Positions 37,356-46,144 of a DNA stretch of 64,000 nt are shown here, in pieces. How positions within the stretch are numbered: position 1 is the first letter of the stretch; the number at the start of each line of letters is the position of its first letter. Under the pieces are notes generated by a model. That model was not told the DNA's origin. It made no database searches and worked only from the letters and a program-made list of their open reading frames with translations. Made by a program: the position numbers and the translations under genes. The stretch comes from Xanthobacter autotrophicus Py2 (GTDB lineage Bacteria; Pseudomonadota; Alphaproteobacteria; Rhizobiales; Xanthobacteraceae): NCBI GenBank assembly GCA_000017645.1, contig CP000781.1, forward strand, positions 3,893,501-3,957,500, given 5' to 3'.

Positions 37356-38768
37356 GTGCGTTACGTTTCCACCCGTGGTGAAGCTCCCGTTCTCTCCTTT
37401 TCCGACGCGCTGCTCGCGGGGCTTGCGCGCGACGGCGGCCTCTATCTGCCCGAGGCCTGGCCGACCCTCTCCAGGGATGAGATCGCCGCGCTGGCGGGAA
37501 AACCCTACGCTGCCGTCGCCAAGGCCGTGATCGGCCCGTTCGTGGGCGACGCGCTGCCGCCGCGCGCCCTCGACCTGATGATCGACGACGCCTATGCGGG
37601 CTTCCGTCATCCGGCCGTGGCCCCGCTGACCCAGATCGGCGCCAACCGCTTCCTCCTTGAGCTATTCCACGGCCCGACCCTCGCCTTCAAGGACGTGGCG
37701 ATGCAGCTGCTCGCCCGGCTGATGGACCATGTGCTGGCCTCGCGCGGCAGCCGGGCCACCATCGTGGGCGCCACTTCCGGCGACACCGGCAGCGCGGCCA
37801 TCGAGGCGTTCCGGCGCTCGGACGCGGTGGATGTCTTCATCCTCTATCCCCACGGCCGGGTGTCCGAGGTGCAGCGCCGGCAGATGACCACGGTGAATTC
37901 GCCGAGCGTCCATGCCATTGCCGTGGAAGGCACGTTCGACGACTGCCAGAACCTGGTCAAGGCCATGTTCAACCACCACGCCTTCCGCGACTCCCTGGCG
38001 CTGGCAGGGGTGAATTCCATCAACTGGGCGCGGATCGTGGCCCAGGTGGTCTATTATTTCTATGCCGCCACCGCCCTGGGCGCGCCCCATCGGGACGTCT
38101 CCTTCGTGGTGCCCACCGGCAATTTCGGCGATATCCTCGCCGGCTGGGTGGCGAAGAAGATGGGCCTGCCGATCCGCGACCTCACCATCGCCACCAACGT
38201 CAACGACATCCTGGTGCGCACCCTGGACACCGGCCGCTATGAGGTGAAGGGGGTGCTGCCCTCCTCCTCGCCGTCCATGGATATCCAGATCTCCTCCAAT
38301 TTCGAGCGCCTGCTGTTCGAGGCCCTGGACCGCGACAGCGCGGTGCTGCGCCAGCTGATGGATCAGCTCGCCCAGTCGGGCTCCTTCAGCGTGCCGCGCG
38401 CTGCGCTCGCCGCCATCTGCGCCGACTTCTCCGCCGGCCGAGCCGACGAGCCGGAGACCGCTGCCACCATCGCCAGGCTCTACCAGTCCGCCGGCTATCT
38501 CTGCGATCCGCACACGGCGGTGGGCCTTGCGGTGGCGGACAAGGTGGAGCACGCGGCCAGGGTGCCGCAGGTGGTGCTCTCCACCGCCCACCCCGCCAAG
38601 TTCCCCGACGCGGTGGAAGCCGCCACCGGCCATCGTCCGGCCCTGCCGCCGCACATGGCGGACCTCATGACCCGCCGGGAGAGCGTCAGCGTGCTGCCCA
38701 ACGACCTTGCCGCCATCGAGACCTTCATTCGCGCCCATGCGCGCATCGCCCGGGGCGCGGCGGCATGA
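37356..38768 (+). CDS. thrC: Threonine synthase
   Basis: 470 residues of the longer (fungal/proteobacterial) threonine synthase type. It starts MRYVSTRGEAPVLSFSDALL, has the PLP lysine in GPTLAFKDVAMQLL, and ATSGDTGSAA and PTGNFGDILAGW as phosphate-binding loops. It makes threonine from O-phosphohomoserine. The start is GTG at 37356. It overlaps the following M16 peptidase gene by 4 bp, so the two are translationally coupled. Confidence 0.96.
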   Translation: MRYVSTRGEAPVLSFSDALLAGLARDGGLYLPEAWPTLSRDEIAALAGKPYAAVAKAVIGPFVGDALPPRALDLMIDDAYAGFRHPAVAPLTQIGANRFLLELFHGPTLAFKDVAMQLLARLMDHVLASRGSRATIVGATSGDTGSAAIEAFRRSDAVDVFILYPHGRVSEVQRRQMTTVNSPSVHAIAVEGTFDDCQNLVKAMFNHHAFRDSLALAGVNSINWARIVAQVVYYFYAATALGAPHRDVSFVVPTGNFGDILAGWVAKKMGLPIRDLTIATNVNDILVRTLDTGRYEVKGVLPSSSPSMDIQISSNFERLLFEALDRDSAVLRQLMDQLAQSGSFSVPRAALAAICADFSAGRADEPETAATIARLYQSAGYLCDPHTAVGLAVADKVEHAARVPQVVLSTAHPAKFPDAVEAATGHRPALPPHMADLMTRRESVSVLPNDLAAIETFIRAHARIARGAAA

Positions 38769-40030
38769 GCGTGAAGATTTCGGTCCTCGACAACGGCGTC
38801 ACCGTCATCACCGACGAGATGAGCCATCTCGGCACCGCCTCCCTCGGCATCTGGGTGGGCGCGGGGGCGCGGGACGAGCAGGAGGACGAGCACGGCATCT
38901 CCCATCTGCTGGAGCACATGGCCTTCAAGGGCACGCGCCGGCGCTCCGCCCGCCGCATCGCCGAGGAGATCGAGCAGGTGGGCGGCGACATCAATGCCGC
39001 CACCTCGGTGGAGCAGACCACCTACAATGTCCGCGTGCTGGGGGAGGATGTGGGCCTCGGCATCGACATCCTCGCCGACATCCTCACCGAGCCGGCCTTC
39101 GCCCCCGACGAGCTGGAGCGGGAGAAGAACGTGATTGTGCAGGAGATCGGCGCGGTCATGGACACGCCCGACGACCTGGTGTTCGACCTGTTCCAGGAGC
39201 AGGCCTTCCCCGGCCAGAGCGTGGGCCGCTCTATCCTCGGCACGCCGGACACGGTGCGCGCCTTCAGTCGGGACCAGCTCGGCGCCTATCTCGGGCGCAC
39301 CTATCGCGGCCCCCGCATGGTGGTGGCCGCCGCCGGCGCGGTGGAGCACGACCGGCTGGTGGAAGAGGCCGGCCAACGGCTGAAGATCATCGCCCCCGCC
39401 ACCAAGCCGGAGCTGCCCCAGGCCACCTATGGCGGCGGCACCCGACTGCTCGCCCGTGACCTGGAACAGGTGCATGTGTTGCTGGGGCTGGAGGGCTGCT
39501 CCTTCAAGGACCCCGAATATCACGCCGTGCAGGTGCTCGCGAACGTGCTGGGCGGCGGCATGTCCTCGCGCCTGTTCCAGGACGTGCGTGAGGATCGCGG
39601 CCTCTGCTATTCGATCTATGCTTTTCACTGGAGCTATCAGGATACCGGCCTGTTCGGCGTCTATGCCGGCACCGACACCGGCGACGTGGAGGAACTGTCC
39701 AACGCGGTCATCGACCAGATTCTCGACACGGCCGAAACCGTGACCGAGCTGGAGGTGGCCCGCGCCAAGGCGCAGATGAAGGTGGGGCTGCTCGCCGCGC
39801 TGGAAAGCTCCGGCGCGCGAGCGGACCAGCTCGCCCGGCAGATCCTCGGCTTCGGCCGGGTGATCCCGGTGGAGGAGATCGTGGCGCGGGTGGATGCGGT
39901 GGACGTGGCAGGGGTGCGCCGGGCGGCGCAGGGCCTCATCGGCCGTGGCCGGCCCACATTGACCGCCATCGGTCCGGGCGGCGGCCTTGAGCCTGCCGCA
40001 CGGGCCGTGGAGCGTTTGAAGGTTCACTAG
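38765..40030 (+). CDS. M16-family zinc peptidase (mitochondrial processing peptidase-like)
   Basis: 421 residues with the inverted zinc motif HLLEH in GISHLLEHMAFKGT and the distal glutamate in EREKNVIVQEIGA, the standard HxxEH...E arrangement of active M16 peptidases. Two homologous halves are recognisable, the second with GLEGCSFKDPEYHAVQVL. Alphaproteobacterial members are related to the mitochondrial processing peptidase; the natural substrate is unknown. It overlaps thrC by ATGA, and this pairing is common in the group. Confidence 0.94.
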   Translation: MSVKISVLDNGVTVITDEMSHLGTASLGIWVGAGARDEQEDEHGISHLLEHMAFKGTRRRSARRIAEEIEQVGGDINAATSVEQTTYNVRVLGEDVGLGIDILADILTEPAFAPDELEREKNVIVQEIGAVMDTPDDLVFDLFQEQAFPGQSVGRSILGTPDTVRAFSRDQLGAYLGRTYRGPRMVVAAAGAVEHDRLVEEAGQRLKIIAPATKPELPQATYGGGTRLLARDLEQVHVLLGLEGCSFKDPEYHAVQVLANVLGGGMSSRLFQDVREDRGLCYSIYAFHWSYQDTGLFGVYAGTDTGDVEELSNAVIDQILDTAETVTELEVARAKAQMKVGLLAALESSGARADQLARQILGFGRVIPVEEIVARVDAVDVAGVRRAAQGLIGRGRPTLTAIGPGGGLEPAARAVERLKVH

Positions 40031-40222
40031 AGTCCGCGCCGGTCAGCCTGCACCGCAGGCCGATCGGACACCGCGTTCTCTTTGTCGAGTTGAAGCGATC
40101 ACCTGTTGGATCGCATCGCGTGCCAGCCGGCACGTGTTCATGTCCTGGGAGTGCCCGCCTGACCCGCCCCGGCCCGGGTGGACCACTCCCCGGGTCGATA
40201 CGGATTTCGTTCGGGGCGTACC

Positions 40223-40861
40223 ATGTGGCCGCTGAGTTCCGTCCTAATGATCGAGCCGCTTCCCGTCATCGAGGGAAAGGGCATCTATCTGCGCCTGCCC
40301 CAGATGAAGGATTTCGGGCCGTGGCGGGATCTGCGGGAGGAAAGCCGGTCTTTCCTCACCCCGTGGGAGCCGCTGTGGCCGGCGGATGACCTGACCCGCG
40401 GCGCCTTCCGCCGCCGGCTGCGGCGCTACACCCGGGACATGGTCGCCGACGAGGCCTATCCGCTCTTCATCTTCCGCCAGTCCGACCACGCGCTGCTCGG
40501 CGGCCTGACCCTGTCCAACGTGCGCCGGGGCGTCTGCCAGGCGGCGAGCCTCGGCTACTGGATGGGCGCGCCTTTTGCCGGGCAGGGCTACATGAAGGCG
40601 GCGGTGACCGCGCTCCTGCCCGTGGCCTACGACATGCTGCACCTGCGCCGCATCGAGGCGGCCTGCATGCCCTCCAACCAGCCGTCCATCGGCCTTTTGG
40701 AAAGTTGTGGCTTCGTGCGGGAGGGCTACTCGCGGGAATATCTGTGCATCAACGGGACGTGGGAGGACCACATCCTGTTCGGCCGCCTGCGCCACGACAT
40801 GCCGGCGCGCCAGAGCACGCGCAACGAGGCGCTGGAGCAGGTGCCGCCTGCAGCGCAGTAA
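40223..40861 (+). CDS. GNAT acetyltransferase, RimJ/RimL type
   Basis: 212 residues from the ATG at 40223 (GGGGCG upstream); ATG 40247 is an alternative start. The GNAT core shows LGGLTLSNVRRGVCQAASLG, YWMGAPFAGQGYMKAAV with the acetyl-CoA loop, and IEAACMPSNQPSIGLLESCGF typical of ribosomal-protein N-acetyltransferase relatives, then REGYSREYLCINGTWEDH. It would acetylate a protein N-terminus or similar amine. It lies 190 bp after the M16 gene. Confidence 0.9.
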   Translation: MWPLSSVLMIEPLPVIEGKGIYLRLPQMKDFGPWRDLREESRSFLTPWEPLWPADDLTRGAFRRRLRRYTRDMVADEAYPLFIFRQSDHALLGGLTLSNVRRGVCQAASLGYWMGAPFAGQGYMKAAVTALLPVAYDMLHLRRIEAACMPSNQPSIGLLESCGFVREGYSREYLCINGTWEDHILFGRLRHDMPARQSTRNEALEQVPPAAQ

Positions 40862-40870
40862 TACCATCAG

Positions 40871-40924
40871 CCTCGGTCTTTGACCGATGCCAGGTAGGTT
40901 ACCCTCAAACGCCGCGCGCTTGAC
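40871..40924. repeat. Candidate dispersed intergenic repeat, copy 2
   Basis: Matches 33141-33197 in its first block (CGGTCT..GACCG.TGCC) and last block (CTCAA.CGCCGCGCG..TGGACC-like). It lies between the convergent acetyltransferase and acyl-CoA synthetase genes. No function is evident. Confidence 0.45.
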
Positions 40925-40937
40925 CAATCTGGTCCAG

Positions 40938-42545
40938 CTACCCCCGCGCCCGCAGCTCGCGCCGCAGGATCTTGCCGGTGGCGGTCATGGGCAGGGTGTC
41001 GGCGAAGGCCACGTGGCGCGGATATTCGTGGGCGGAGAGGCGGGTCTTCACGAAGTCCTGGATCTCCTTCGCCAGAGCGTCTGAAGGGGTGGTGCCGGCT
41101 TTGAGCACCACCCAGGCCTTCACCGCCTCGGTGCGTAGCGGGTCGGGCACGCCCACCACCGCCACCAGCGCCACCGCCGGATGCTTGAGAATGCAGTCCT
41201 CGATCTCCCCCGGCCCGATCCGGTAGCCGGCCGAGGTGATGACATCGTCGCTGCGGCCCACGTACCAGAGATAGCCGTCTTCGTCCTGCCGGCCCATGTC
41301 GCCGGTGAGGAGGAAGTCGCCGGCATATTTCTGTGCCGTTGCCTCTGGGTTCTTCCAGTATTCCAGCATCATCACCGGATCGCCCCGGCGGATGCCGATA
41401 TGGCCTTCTTCGCCCGTGGGCAGTTCGTGGCCTTCATCGTCCACAATGCGCACATCGTGGCCCGGAATGGCCTTGCCCATGGCACCGGGGCGGATGGGGA
41501 AGAAGCTGGAATTGGAGCCAACCACCAGGTTGCACTCGGTCTGGCCGTAGATCTCCCGCGCCTCCACTCCAAGCCGCTCTTGGACGAAGGCGCCCAGCTC
41601 CGCCCCCAGTGTCTCGCCGCCGGTGAGGAGCGAGCGCAGCTTCAGGCCGTCGTGCCGCACGTCCGCCTGTCGCAGCAGCTTGAGGGCGGTGGGCGGCAGG
41701 AAGACGTTACGGACCTGATGCCGTGCCATGAGGTCCATGGCGGCGTCCGGATCGAACTTCTTCGCCCGGTGGGCGAGCACGGGCACGCCCAGGTAGAGCG
41801 AGGGGAACAGCACGTCGAACAGCCCGCCGATCCAGGCCCAGTCCGCCGGAGTCCAGTGCAGGTCGCCGGGCTGCGGCATGTATTGATGGACGAACTGGAT
41901 GCAGGGCAGGTGCCCGAGCAGCACCCGGTGTCCGTGCAGCGCACCCTTCGGGTTCCCGGTGGTGCCCGAGGTGAAGATGATGATGCCGGGATCGTCCGGC
42001 CCCGTATCCACCGGGATGAAGCGGTCGGAGGCCGCTTCAAGCGCGGCGTCGAATGAGGATGCGCCGCCCGTGTCGGGCCCGATGACGAAGACATGCTCCA
42101 GCTCCGGCAGGTGGCCGCGCACCCGCTCAAGCTTGGCGAGGCCGGTAAGGTCCGTCACCAGCACCCGGGCGCCCGAGGCGGCGAGGCGGAATTCCAGCGC
42201 CTCGTCGCCGAACAGGGTGAAAAGCGGCACCGAGATCAGTCCCGCCTTGAAGGCGGCGATGTGAGCGATGGCGGTTTCCGGCGCCTGCGGCAGGAACACC
42301 GCCACCCGGTCGCCGCGCTTGAGGCCCCGCGCCACCAGGGCATTGGCGAAGCGGTTGGTGAGGGCTTTGAGTTCGTCGAAGCTGTAGGTGCGGACGGGGC
42401 CGCTCTCCTCGACGAAGATTAGGGCGGGCTTGCCCGAGCCGTCCGCATGGGCATCGGCGCAGGCGACGCCCATGTTGAAACGCCCGGGGATCTCCCAGGA
42501 AAAGGCGCGGATGAGGCCCTGATAATCGGCCGCCGGCACCAGCAT
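40938..42545 (-). CDS. AMP-forming acyl-CoA synthetase (acetyl-/medium-chain type)
   Basis: 535 residues of the acyl-adenylate-forming family: P-loop motif IIFTSGTTGNPKGALHGH, GGETLGAELGAF, EIYGQTECNLVVG, LTGDMGRQDEDGYLWYVGR, and the C-terminal catalytic lysine in PMTATGKILRRELR. The sequence resembles acetyl-CoA synthetase-like enzymes acting on short or medium acyl chains. It could activate acids such as acetoacetate, which would connect to acetone use, but nothing local proves that. The ATG at 42545 has a GGGAGACGAG site. Confidence 0.9.
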   Translation of the reverse strand: MLVPAADYQGLIRAFSWEIPGRFNMGVACADAHADGSGKPALIFVEESGPVRTYSFDELKALTNRFANALVARGLKRGDRVAVFLPQAPETAIAHIAAFKAGLISVPLFTLFGDEALEFRLAASGARVLVTDLTGLAKLERVRGHLPELEHVFVIGPDTGGASSFDAALEAASDRFIPVDTGPDDPGIIIFTSGTTGNPKGALHGHRVLLGHLPCIQFVHQYMPQPGDLHWTPADWAWIGGLFDVLFPSLYLGVPVLAHRAKKFDPDAAMDLMARHQVRNVFLPPTALKLLRQADVRHDGLKLRSLLTGGETLGAELGAFVQERLGVEAREIYGQTECNLVVGSNSSFFPIRPGAMGKAIPGHDVRIVDDEGHELPTGEEGHIGIRRGDPVMMLEYWKNPEATAQKYAGDFLLTGDMGRQDEDGYLWYVGRSDDVITSAGYRIGPGEIEDCILKHPAVALVAVVGVPDPLRTEAVKAWVVLKAGTTPSDALAKEIQDFVKTRLSAHEYPRHVAFADTLPMTATGKILRRELRARG

Positions 42546-42673
42546 TCTCGTCTCCCTCGTCGCCGCTCTCTGAAGGGGCGGCTTCATGCGCCGCGCGGGG
42601 GCGGTCGTTAGGAAACGATCGAACGTTTTTTTCTGGGTCAGGTCAAGGGGTGCCCTGAAGGGCCAAGGGTCAC

Positions 42674-42702
42674 CTCATGCCCCGGCTTGTCCGGGGCATG
42701 AG
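42674..42702. repeat. Perfect palindromic element upstream of the acyl-CoA synthetase
   Basis: CTCATGCCCCGG (42674-42685) and CCGGGGCATGAG (42691-42702) form a perfect 12-bp stem with a 5-nt loop. It resembles one arm of the palindromic element at 14811-14918. It lies 26 bp after the class I FBPase stop, but lacks a T-run on either strand. Confidence 0.7.
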
Positions 42703-42727
42703 GGATGAAAGCAACGGTCTACGCCGC

Positions 42728-43717
42728 TCAGTAATACGACGCGATCTTCTCCACCTCGGCCTTGGAGCCGAACACCAGCGGGATGCGCTGGTGGATGTGG
42801 TGGGGCTGGATGTCGAGGATGCGGGTCTTGCCGTCGGTGGCGGCGCCCTTGGCCTGCTCGGTGAGGAAGGCCACCGGGTTGGCCTCGTAGATCAGGCGCA
42901 GGCGGCCGTTCTCGTAGCCCTTGCGCTTGTCGCCGGGATACACATAGACGCCGCCGCGGGTGAAAATGCGGAAGGCGTCGGCCACCATGGAGCCCACCCA
43001 GCGCATGTTGAAATCCTTGCCGCGGGGCCCGTCTTTGCCGGCGAGGCAGTCGGCGATATAGGCGCTCATGGGCTCCGCCCAGTGGCGCACGTTGGACTGG
43101 TTGACGCCGTATTCCTTGGTCTCGGCCGGGATCTCCACATTGGTGCGGGCCAGCACGAACTCGCCGGTCTGCCGGTCGTGGACGAACACCTGCGTGCCTT
43201 CCCCGAAGGTGGCGACGAGGATGGTGGCAGGGCCATAGGCCAGGAAGCCCGAGGCCACCTGGTTCACGCCCGGCCGCATCACCGCCGATACCGGATCGGT
43301 GTGCACGGCCGCGTCATAGGGCAGGATGGAATAGATGGTGCCCACCGACACGTTGGTGTCGATGTTGGAGGAGCCGTCCAGCGGGTCCACCGCGATCACG
43401 AGGCGGCCGTCCGGGTTCAGCGGGATCAGCTCCTCGCTCTCCTCGGAGGCGAGGAAGGCGGTGGGGGTGGGCAGGAGGGCGGCCTTGATGCGCTCCTCGG
43501 CCACCACGTCCAGTTCCTTCTGGGCGTCGCCGCCGGCGTTGGGATCGACGCCGCGAATGGAAGCGAGGCCCTCTTCGAGCGGCCCGCGGGCAACGAGATC
43601 GGCGATGCCTACGCCGGCCTCGGCGATGGCGGTCACGGCCTGCGCGACCGCCGTGCGGCCCGTGTCAGCGCCGGCCCAGGTCCCGAGGTAGGTCTTCAAG
43701 GTCACCAACTCGCTCAC
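42728..43717 (-). CDS. fbp: Class I fructose-1,6-bisphosphatase
   Basis: 329 residues of the class I fold: metal-site block FLASEESEELIPL, VIAVDPLDGSSNIDTNVSVGTIYSI cut by the DPLDGSS motif, and KGYENGRLRLIYEANPVAFLTEQ in the substrate site. It hydrolyses fructose-1,6-bisphosphate in gluconeogenesis and the Calvin cycle. The start is GTG at 43717 with GGGAG upstream. No other cbb genes are in the window, so this is not obviously the autotrophic copy. Confidence 0.95.
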   Translation of the reverse strand: MSELVTLKTYLGTWAGADTGRTAVAQAVTAIAEAGVGIADLVARGPLEEGLASIRGVDPNAGGDAQKELDVVAEERIKAALLPTPTAFLASEESEELIPLNPDGRLVIAVDPLDGSSNIDTNVSVGTIYSILPYDAAVHTDPVSAVMRPGVNQVASGFLAYGPATILVATFGEGTQVFVHDRQTGEFVLARTNVEIPAETKEYGVNQSNVRHWAEPMSAYIADCLAGKDGPRGKDFNMRWVGSMVADAFRIFTRGGVYVYPGDKRKGYENGRLRLIYEANPVAFLTEQAKGAATDGKTRILDIQPHHIHQRIPLVFGSKAEVEKIASYY

Positions 43718-43829
43718 CGCGCACTCCCATGCTGGTCCGGCGGACGCCCCCGCCGGCTGCTTTATGACGCAATGCAGCGGAGCGCGAAAGCGGGGCGCGT
43801 CGTTCCGCCCCTTGCGCGGGAGCCGAAAT

Positions 43830-44267
43830 CTAGCGGGAGCGGATGATCTCGATGCCCACGTCGCCGAACACGCCGGTGATCGGCGCGCCGGGCTTGTGCA
43901 CCACCACCCGCACCTGCTCCACGGTCTCGAAATGGTCGAGGATGCGCGTGGCGATGCGTTCGGCCAGGGTCTCGATGAGGCGGACCGGATCGTCGGTCAC
44001 CACCGCCGACACATGCTCGTAGACCTGCTGGTAGGAGACGGTGAGGGCGGCATCGTCGGCCCAGGCGGCGGGGCGGGTGTCGAGCCAGCAGTCCACGTCC
44101 ACCACGAAGCGCTGGCCCAGTTCGCGCTCGGCCTCGAACAGGCCGTGCCGGGCATAGAAGGGCAGGGCACGCAGGAACAGCCGGTCCGTGTTGTGCGGGC
44201 GGGTGCGCGTCCCGGCTTCGGTTTCAGCCAGCGCTTCGGCGAGGGAAGGGGTGTCGTCGGACGTCAT
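43830..44267 (-). CDS. Dihydroneopterin aldolase-like (FolB) protein
   Basis: 145 residues: a 27-residue N-terminal extension and then the FolB core, DRLFLRALPFYARHGLFEAE with the catalytic His/Glu region, FVVDVDCWLD, YQQVYEHVSAVV, LIETLAERIA and VRVVVHKPGAPI. FolB converts dihydroneopterin to 6-hydroxymethyl-dihydropterin. Its position next to C1-cofactor genes suggests a role in the pterin part of a tetrahydromethanopterin-type cofactor, rather than or in addition to folate; this is inference. Confidence 0.88.
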   Translation of the reverse strand: MTSDDTPSLAEALAETEAGTRTRPHNTDRLFLRALPFYARHGLFEAERELGQRFVVDVDCWLDTRPAAWADDAALTVSYQQVYEHVSAVVTDDPVRLIETLAERIATRILDHFETVEQVRVVVHKPGAPITGVFGDVGIEIIRSR

Positions 44268-44337
44268 ATGGGTCTCACGCGCCGGCGGGCCGCCAGCCTT
44301 GAACGATGTGCCTTCCTATTGGTTTCGGCCCCGCCTT

Positions 44338-45303
44338 TCAACGGAGCTTCACCTCCACGGGGATTGTTCGCGGCAGATGGGGCACAGCGGGCGGCTTGCC
44401 CTCGCGGATCAGCTCCGGCACGAACGCCAGCGGATTGACGCCGAGCGAGGCATGCAGGCCCGCATAGGCCGGAGTGACGCGCGGGTGGACCTCGGTGACC
44501 ACCGCGCCCTGCGGCGTCAGGATCACATCGATGCCCAAAAGCCCGGACAGGCCGGGAAATGCCGCCACCACGTCGCGCGCCAGGGCGGCCAGGCTGCCGT
44601 CCTCATCGATGATGGCGCCCACCGTCACCCCCTCGAAGCCGAACACGCCCACGAGGTGGGAAATGTTGAGCCGGTGGACGGCGAGCAGGGTCACACCATC
44701 CTCGCGGGCCAGCACGCCGAGGCTGGCGAACGTGCCGTGCACATAGGGCTGCACCACCAGGCCGGCGCCGCGCGGCAGGGCGGCGCGGTTGGGCCAGGCG
44801 CGGGCGCTCGCCCAGCCCGATCCATCGTCGGGCCGGGTGACCAGATCGCCGTCGAGGCCGCGCGGCAGGGCATCGATGGGATAGGTCGGCACATGGGGAA
44901 TGCCGAACTCGGCGAGGCGCTTGGCCGTCTTCAGCCGGCTGTTCAGTAGCGTGACCGTGTCGGAGGCGGAGGCGATGATTCGGGCGTTTGCCTCCCGCAT
45001 CAGGCGCACCATGCGGCTGTGCTGGCCGCCGGCCTCGGGGGCGATGGGCCACACCACGTCGCATTCCTGCGCAAGGCCGGACCAGGTGATCCAGGGGTCC
45101 TCGCCCTTGCGCACCGGCACGGCGTCATGCTTCGGCCGGGGCAGGCGGTCGTCGTAGGCGAGGACCGCGCTGATTCCCGGCAGTTCCTCGAGATCCATGA
45201 CCAGAGCGTCGCGAACCAGGCGTGCTTCCGCGAGGGTCGCTTCGGGCAAGGGCTTGTCGCGCAATCCTCCGGATGTCACGTACTCGCAGATGAAAACGCG
45301 CAT
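44338..45303 (-). CDS. ATP-grasp protein of a C1-cofactor (methanopterin/methanofuran-type) cluster
   Basis: 321 residues. The fold shows an N-terminal segment MRVFICEYVTSGGLRDKPL, a middle lysine-bearing region NSRLKTAKRLAEFGIPHVPT, and the C-terminal ATP-grasp core LLGIDVILTPQGAVVTEVHPR with the metal-binding Glu. Similar proteins lie in tetrahydromethanopterin gene clusters of methylotrophs; an archaeal relative, MfnD, joins tyramine and glutamate in methanofuran synthesis. Ligase activity is inferred. The start at 45303 is only 38 bp from the divergent HisA-like gene. Confidence 0.78.
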   Translation of the reverse strand: MRVFICEYVTSGGLRDKPLPEATLAEARLVRDALVMDLEELPGISAVLAYDDRLPRPKHDAVPVRKGEDPWITWSGLAQECDVVWPIAPEAGGQHSRMVRLMREANARIIASASDTVTLLNSRLKTAKRLAEFGIPHVPTYPIDALPRGLDGDLVTRPDDGSGWASARAWPNRAALPRGAGLVVQPYVHGTFASLGVLAREDGVTLLAVHRLNISHLVGVFGFEGVTVGAIIDEDGSLAALARDVVAAFPGLSGLLGIDVILTPQGAVVTEVHPRVTPAYAGLHASLGVNPLAFVPELIREGKPPAVPHLPRTIPVEVKLR

Positions 45304-45341
45304 AGGGCACCTTTCGGGGGGCAGACAGGTTCATTCTCAAG

Positions 45342-46049
45342 ATGCAGCTTATCCCTGTCGTTGACCTGAAGGGAGGGTACGTCGTTCACGCCCGGCGTGG
45401 CGAACGCGATTCATATCGTCCCATCCACACCCCGCTGGCCGCCACCAGCGCCCCGCTCGACGTGGTGGCCGGCCTCCTAGCCCTGGCCCCGTTCCGCACG
45501 CTCTATGTGGCGGACCTCGACGCCATCGCAGGTAAAGGCAGCCATGGCGCAGTCATTGATGGGCTGAGAGCTGCATTTCCCCGGCTCGACCTGTGGGTCG
45601 ATGCCGGCGAGGCGCGTGCGGACCAGGTGCATGCACGCGCGGCGCAGGGGCGCGGATTCTGCGTCATCGGCACCGAAACGCTTCCAGATGTCGCAGCGGC
45701 AAAAGATGTGCTGGCCGCCGGGGACGTCATTCTTTCCCTCGACCACGATGCGGCAGGTCCGCGTGGACCTGTCTCGGTGCACGAGGATCCGGCCTTGTGG
45801 CCCGAGCGGGTGATCGTGATGACGCTGGCGCGCGTGGGCAGTGGGGAGGGGCCGGACCTCGCAGCCCTGGAGCGGACCGCGGCTCGTGCTGACGGCATCG
45901 GCCGGCACCCGTCCCTGTATGCGGCCGGGGGCGTCAGGGGCCCGGAAGACCTCGATCGGCTTGCGGCCATGGGCACCGCCGGTGTGCTCGTGGCGAGCGC
46001 CCTGCACGACGGCCGAATCGGGCCGGACACTGCTCGCCGGTGGGCCTGA
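45342..46049 (+). CDS. HisA/HisF-family (beta/alpha)8 barrel protein of a C1-cofactor cluster
   Basis: 235 residues, with LIPVVDLKGGYVVHARRGER at the start (the HisA-type phosphate-loop entry) and LYAAGGVRGPEDLDRL with GVLVASALHDGRI (second phosphate site) at the end. It is too diverged and in the wrong context to be the histidine enzyme. HisA-like paralogues occur in the tetrahydromethanopterin/methanofuran clusters of methylotrophs, where their reaction is not settled as far as I know. Divergent from the ATP-grasp gene with a very short 38-bp shared promoter region. Confidence 0.78.
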   Translation: MQLIPVVDLKGGYVVHARRGERDSYRPIHTPLAATSAPLDVVAGLLALAPFRTLYVADLDAIAGKGSHGAVIDGLRAAFPRLDLWVDAGEARADQVHARAAQGRGFCVIGTETLPDVAAAKDVLAAGDVILSLDHDAAGPRGPVSVHEDPALWPERVIVMTLARVGSGEGPDLAALERTAARADGIGRHPSLYAAGGVRGPEDLDRLAAMGTAGVLVASALHDGRIGPDTARRWA

Positions 46050-46144
46050 AACCCGGCTCCGGCTGAACGCGGGTAGCACCTGCGCATGTCATCCAACTGT
46101 AACGGAAGGCTCCTAGGAGCCTCACGATACCTTTGGGGAACATC

